In this document: positions 7,111 through 8,829 of the stretch, in pieces
How the letters are laid out: each line of letters opens with the position of its first letter
How positions within the stretch are numbered: position 1 is the stretch's first letter
DNA from: Hyphomicrobiales bacterium
Lineage (GTDB): Bacteria; Pseudomonadota; Alphaproteobacteria; Rhizobiales; Xanthobacteraceae
Assembly: GCA_017304505.1 (NCBI GenBank)
Contig: JAFKKQ010000356.1
Span: 1-8,829, forward strand
Length of the DNA stretch: 8,829 nucleotides
Direction of reading: 5' to 3'
Notes under the pieces: model-generated
Databases searched by the model: none
Seen by the model: the letters and a program-made list of their open reading frames with translations, nothing else
Told to the model about the DNA's origin: nothing
Position numbers and translations under genes: made by a program

Positions 7111-7989
7111 TTATGAGAGCGCGGCCGCATCCAGACGCGCAAGCTTGTCCGGGTTGCGCATCACATAAATATCCGTGGCGCGGCCGGACTCGTCGTAAGC
7201 GAACGACATCGCCGCGACCGGCGCGCCGTCGTCCATCAAAATGACACCGCGCCCGCCGTTGAGGTTCGCCTCGACCCAACGAAACGTTTTCCACCAGCGT
7301 TGCGTCATGGTGACGAACTGGAGAACCTCGGTCTTGCCGTGCAGCGTTTTCGCAATGGACGGCACCTTGCCGCCGCTGTCCGCGCAGACCGTAATGTCAT
7401 CGGAGAGCAGCGCGGCGAGGTGGTCGGTTCCGCCGCCTGAGACAGCGGCCTGAAACGCGGACAGCAACTCCGTCTGACGCTCGGCCGGTGTCACGTGCCG
7501 GACTTTGGCCTTGTCGATATTGGTCCGCGCCCTGGAAATGAGCTTGCGGCAGGTGGCCTCCTGGATATCCAGGGTCGCGGCGATGTCGCCATACGGCATC
7601 TCGAATATCTCGTGGAGCAGATAGGCCGCACGCTCCTTGGGTGTCAGCCGCTCCAGCATGAGAAGGAACGCGGTGGTAAGCGACGACGGCAGCGCGTCTT
7701 CGGCATCATCGACCGTCATGGTGTGCACCGGCTCGGGCAGCCACGTTCCGACATAATCCACGCGGGTTTTGTGTGCCGAACGCAGCATGTCGATGCAGCG
7801 CCGCGTGCAGGCGGTCGTCAGCCACGCCGCGGGATTTTCAATCGCGGCGCGATCCGCGCTCTGCCACTTGAGGAACGTGTCCTGCACCGCATCCTCGGCG
7901 TCGGCGCGCGAGCCGAGAACGCGGTAGGCCAGCCCCAACAACCGGGGGCTGGCCTGCTCGAAAATGTCCGCGTCGGCAGACAATGACAT
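7111..7989 (-). CDS. ECF41-type RNA polymerase sigma factor with C-terminal SnoaL-like domain
   Basis: A 292-residue sigma-70 family protein, longer than a usual ECF factor of about 190. Region 2 lies at residues 9-75 (LLGLAYRVLGSRADAEDAVQ, then TFLKW; AAWLTTACTRRCIDMLR). Region 4 lies at 105-160 (LERLTPKERAAYLLHEIFEM, YGDIAATLDI, CRKLISRAR). The rest is a SnoaL/NTF2-like extension. Three motifs recalled as diagnostic for ECF41 are present: WLPEP (83-87), DSGGK (204-208, usually DGGGK) and NPDKL (279-283). In this group the extension regulates the factor in cis, replacing an anti-sigma factor, and none is encoded here. The ATG lies 1 base after the stop of the AhpD-like gene, with GAGGAA inside that gene's end, so translation is probably coupled. 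It likely drives its own operon from the promoter at 8472-8498. The inducing signal is unknown. Confidence 0.92.
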   Translation of the reverse strand: MSLSADADIFEQASPRLLGLAYRVLGSRADAEDAVQDTFLKWQSADRAAIENPAAWLTTACTRRCIDMLRSAHKTRVDYVGTWLPEPVHTMTVDDAEDALPSSLTTAFLLMLERLTPKERAAYLLHEIFEMPYGDIAATLDIQEATCRKLISRARTNIDKAKVRHVTPAERQTELLSAFQAAVSGGGTDHLAALLSDDITVCADSGGKVPSIAKTLHGKTEVLQFVTMTQRWWKTFRWVEANLNGGRGVILMDDGAPVAAMSFAYDESGRATDIYVMRNPDKLARLDAAALS

Positions 7990-7990
7990 T

Positions 7991-8422
7991 TCAGTTCCTC
8001 GACACCCCGAAGCGGTTCCACATGTTGATCATAGCGACTTCGGATGTGAGCATGCCGATTTCCTTCTCGGTGAAGTGCCGCCGCAGTTCCGCCCGGATGG
8101 CGCCGAGATCGGCTGCGTCGTCGAGCACCGTGAGGGCCTCGGTCCAGGCTAGCGCCGCCCTTTCGCGTTCGGTGAAGTCGCTGACGTGTTTCCAGACGAT
8201 CACGCGGTCCAGCCGCTCGTTGGTCTCACCGTCTTCCCGCGCTTCCTTCGTGTGCATCTTGATGCAATGGGCACAGCTATTGATCTGCGAGGCCCGCAAA
8301 TGCACCAGGTGAGCGATCTTGTGGTCCAAACCGCCTTGAAGAACGCTTTTGTGGATGTTGGCGAGAGCCGTCAGGACCTCCGGGATTTCCTGCTCGTACT
8401 TGATGGCGCTTGTTGGGTTCAT
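7991..8422 (-). CDS. Carboxymuconolactone decarboxylase/AhpD-like peroxidase family protein
   Basis: A 143-residue single-domain protein. LRASQINSCAHCIKMHTKEA (42-61) contains the Cys50-x-x-Cys53-x-x-x-His57 redox centre of AhpD-type alkylhydroperoxidases in the carboxymuconolactone decarboxylase fold. These all-helical proteins usually work as oligomers and reduce peroxides or act as thiol redox partners; a true decarboxylase would lack the Cys pair. MNMWNRFGVSRN-like C-termini (here INMWNRFGVSRN) are typical of proteins paired with ECF41 factors. The ATG at 8422 has a near-perfect AAGGAGGT site 5 bases upstream. It is first in a two-gene operon with the sigma factor and is a typical ECF41 partner and likely target. 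Confidence 0.9.
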   Translation of the reverse strand: MNPTSAIKYEQEIPEVLTALANIHKSVLQGGLDHKIAHLVHLRASQINSCAHCIKMHTKEAREDGETNERLDRVIVWKHVSDFTERERAALAWTEALTVLDDAADLGAIRAELRRHFTEKEIGMLTSEVAMINMWNRFGVSRN

Positions 8423-8427
8423 GAGTG

Positions 8428-8435
8428 ACCTCCTT
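8428..8435 (-). promoter_or_regulatory. Strong Shine-Dalgarno site for the AhpD-like gene
   Basis: On the minus strand AAGGAGGT precedes ATG 8422 by 5 bases. It is the strongest ribosome site in the window and confirms this start. Confidence 0.8.
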
Positions 8436-8498
8436 CGTCACAGGCTATGGGCATCCGCCCGATACCGTGATGACGATTGAGACCGGCGGCCTGTGACG
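8436..8498. repeat. 10-bp inverted repeat around the ECF41 promoter
   Basis: CGTCACAGGC at 8436-8445 is the exact reverse complement of GCCTGTGACG at 8489-8498, with 43 bases between. The outer arm contains the -35 element of the predicted promoter; the inner arm is a copy in reverse orientation next to the Shine-Dalgarno site. The inner copy has no CGTC at the right distance, so it is not a second full promoter. Confidence 0.6.
8472..8498 (-). promoter_or_regulatory. Predicted ECF41 promoter
   Basis: On the minus strand CGTCACA (8498-8492) is followed after exactly 16 bases by CGTC (8475-8472), ending 50 bases before the start of the AhpD-like gene. The consensus I recall for ECF41 targets is TGTCACA-16 bp-CGTC, so this differs at one base of eleven with the right spacing. 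It sits directly upstream of an operon that encodes an ECF41 factor, fitting autoregulation. The pattern is visible in sequence; the consensus is recalled, and activity is inferred. Confidence 0.7.
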
Positions 8499-8516
8499 CG
8501 CCGCCGAATAATTTTT
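8484..8516 (+). terminator. Hairpin with T-run, plus-strand orientation
   Basis: CGGCGGC (8484-8490) pairs perfectly with GCCGCCG (8500-8506) across a 9-base loop, followed by AATAATTTTT (8507-8516). As a plus-strand RNA it resembles a weak intrinsic terminator that would stop antisense reading into mfd. On the minus strand, downstream of mfd, the same stem lacks a T-run but might still aid termination. Its loop overlaps the -35 element of the ECF41 promoter. Confidence 0.35.
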
Positions 8517-8541
8517 ACAACCCTCTGAATTCGCCTAACAA

Positions 8542-8829
8542 TTACGCCGCTTTGGCCTGTTCGGCGATCCGTACCAGATTGCGAAGCACAGCCGTCGTGC
8601 CATGCAGGCGCTGCGCCGGCTTCTCCCAGTCGTAGAGCAGCACGACCTTCATGTCCGGTCTCACCTTGGCCGATGCGCCCTGTTTCTTGATGAAGGCGAT
8701 CAATCCTTCCGGGTTGGCGAAGCTGTTGTCGCGGAACGACAGAACCGCGCCCTTCGGCCCCGTCTCGATCTTTTCGACGTTGGCGCGGCGGCACAGCGCC
8801 TTGATGGCGACGATCTTGAGCAGGTGCTC
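8542..8829 (-). CDS. mfd: Transcription-repair coupling factor Mfd, C-terminal part (5' end outside window)
   Basis: The minus strand is open from the window edge to TAA at 8544-8542, giving the last 95 residues of a large protein. ALCRRANVEKIETGPKGAVL (11-30), SFRDNSFANPEGL (31-43), KVRPDMKVVL (55-64) and LVRIAEQAKAA at the end match the C-terminal TRCF domain of alphaproteobacterial Mfd. The full protein, about 1,150 residues, is a cytoplasmic translocase that pushes stalled RNA polymerase off damaged DNA and recruits UvrA; its C-terminal domain holds the UvrB-like UvrA-binding face in check. The helicase motifs lie outside the window. Nothing suggests damage. The 119-base gap to the next gene holds the ECF41 promoter. 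Confidence 0.88.
   Translation of the reverse strand, partial: EHLLKIVAIKALCRRANVEKIETGPKGAVLSFRDNSFANPEGLIAFIKKQGASAKVRPDMKVVLLYDWEKPAQRLHGTTAVLRNLVRIAEQAKAA

Noticed and set aside
5996..7294. Minus-strand open frame opposite the enolase-superfamily gene
   Set aside because: The plus strand encodes a full-length conserved enzyme, and the frame also runs into the sigma factor coding region in another phase.
8438..8794. Minus-strand open frame overlapping the end of mfd
   Set aside because: Another minus-strand frame in the same place encodes the unmistakable Mfd C-terminus.

Overview
The window is GC-rich, densely coded DNA. It reads as a chromosome segment of an alphaproteobacterium, most likely Hyphomicrobiales (Bradyrhizobium/Rhodopseudomonas/Xanthobacteraceae-like). 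This rests on protein style and on the Mfd C-terminus, solute-binding protein, DsbA-like protein and ECF41 module; it is an inference, not a database match.

Layout. (1) 1-200 is a mosaic: the tail of a serine beta-lactamase-like hydrolase on the plus strand (1 to about 135, stop at 169-171) abuts a short CopC-like fragment on the minus strand (about 200 to 140). Neither is a complete gene. (2) 201-482 is non-coding, with a weak sigma-70-like promoter and a 12-bp palindrome. (3) 483-2287 (+) is a periplasmic family 5 (YejA-like) peptide-binding protein broken by an internal frame-shifting deletion near 1896. (4) 2306-3856 (+) is an acyl-CoA-synthetase-like protein lacking every catalytic signature. 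(5) 3949-5196 (+) resembles PleD (receiver-receiver-GGDEF) but has a degenerate active site. (6) 5237-5944 (+) is a DsbA/FrnE-like thiol oxidoreductase. (7) 5999-7096 (+) is an enolase-superfamily (mandelate racemase/muconate lactonizing enzyme) protein. (8) On the minus strand, converging on gene 7 with a 14-bp gap, are a carboxymuconolactone decarboxylase/AhpD-like gene (8422-7991) and, 1 bp downstream, an ECF41-type sigma factor (7989-7111). (9) The window ends inside the mfd C-terminus (minus, 8829-8542).

Function. The plus-strand genes are spaced 18, 92, 40 and 54 bp apart and could be partly co-transcribed, but they suggest no shared pathway. The clearest functional unit is the minus-strand module. 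The sigma factor carries three motifs recalled as typical of ECF41 (WLPEP, D-x-GGK, NPDKL) and a fused SnoaL-like C-terminal domain. Its partner is of the AhpD class, and upstream lies a promoter-like sequence, CGTCACA-16 bp-CGTC, close to the ECF41 consensus. This suggests an autoregulated unit without a separate anti-sigma factor. The most unusual points are two adjacent intact but catalytically eroded proteins, the internally deleted binding protein, and the mosaic left edge.
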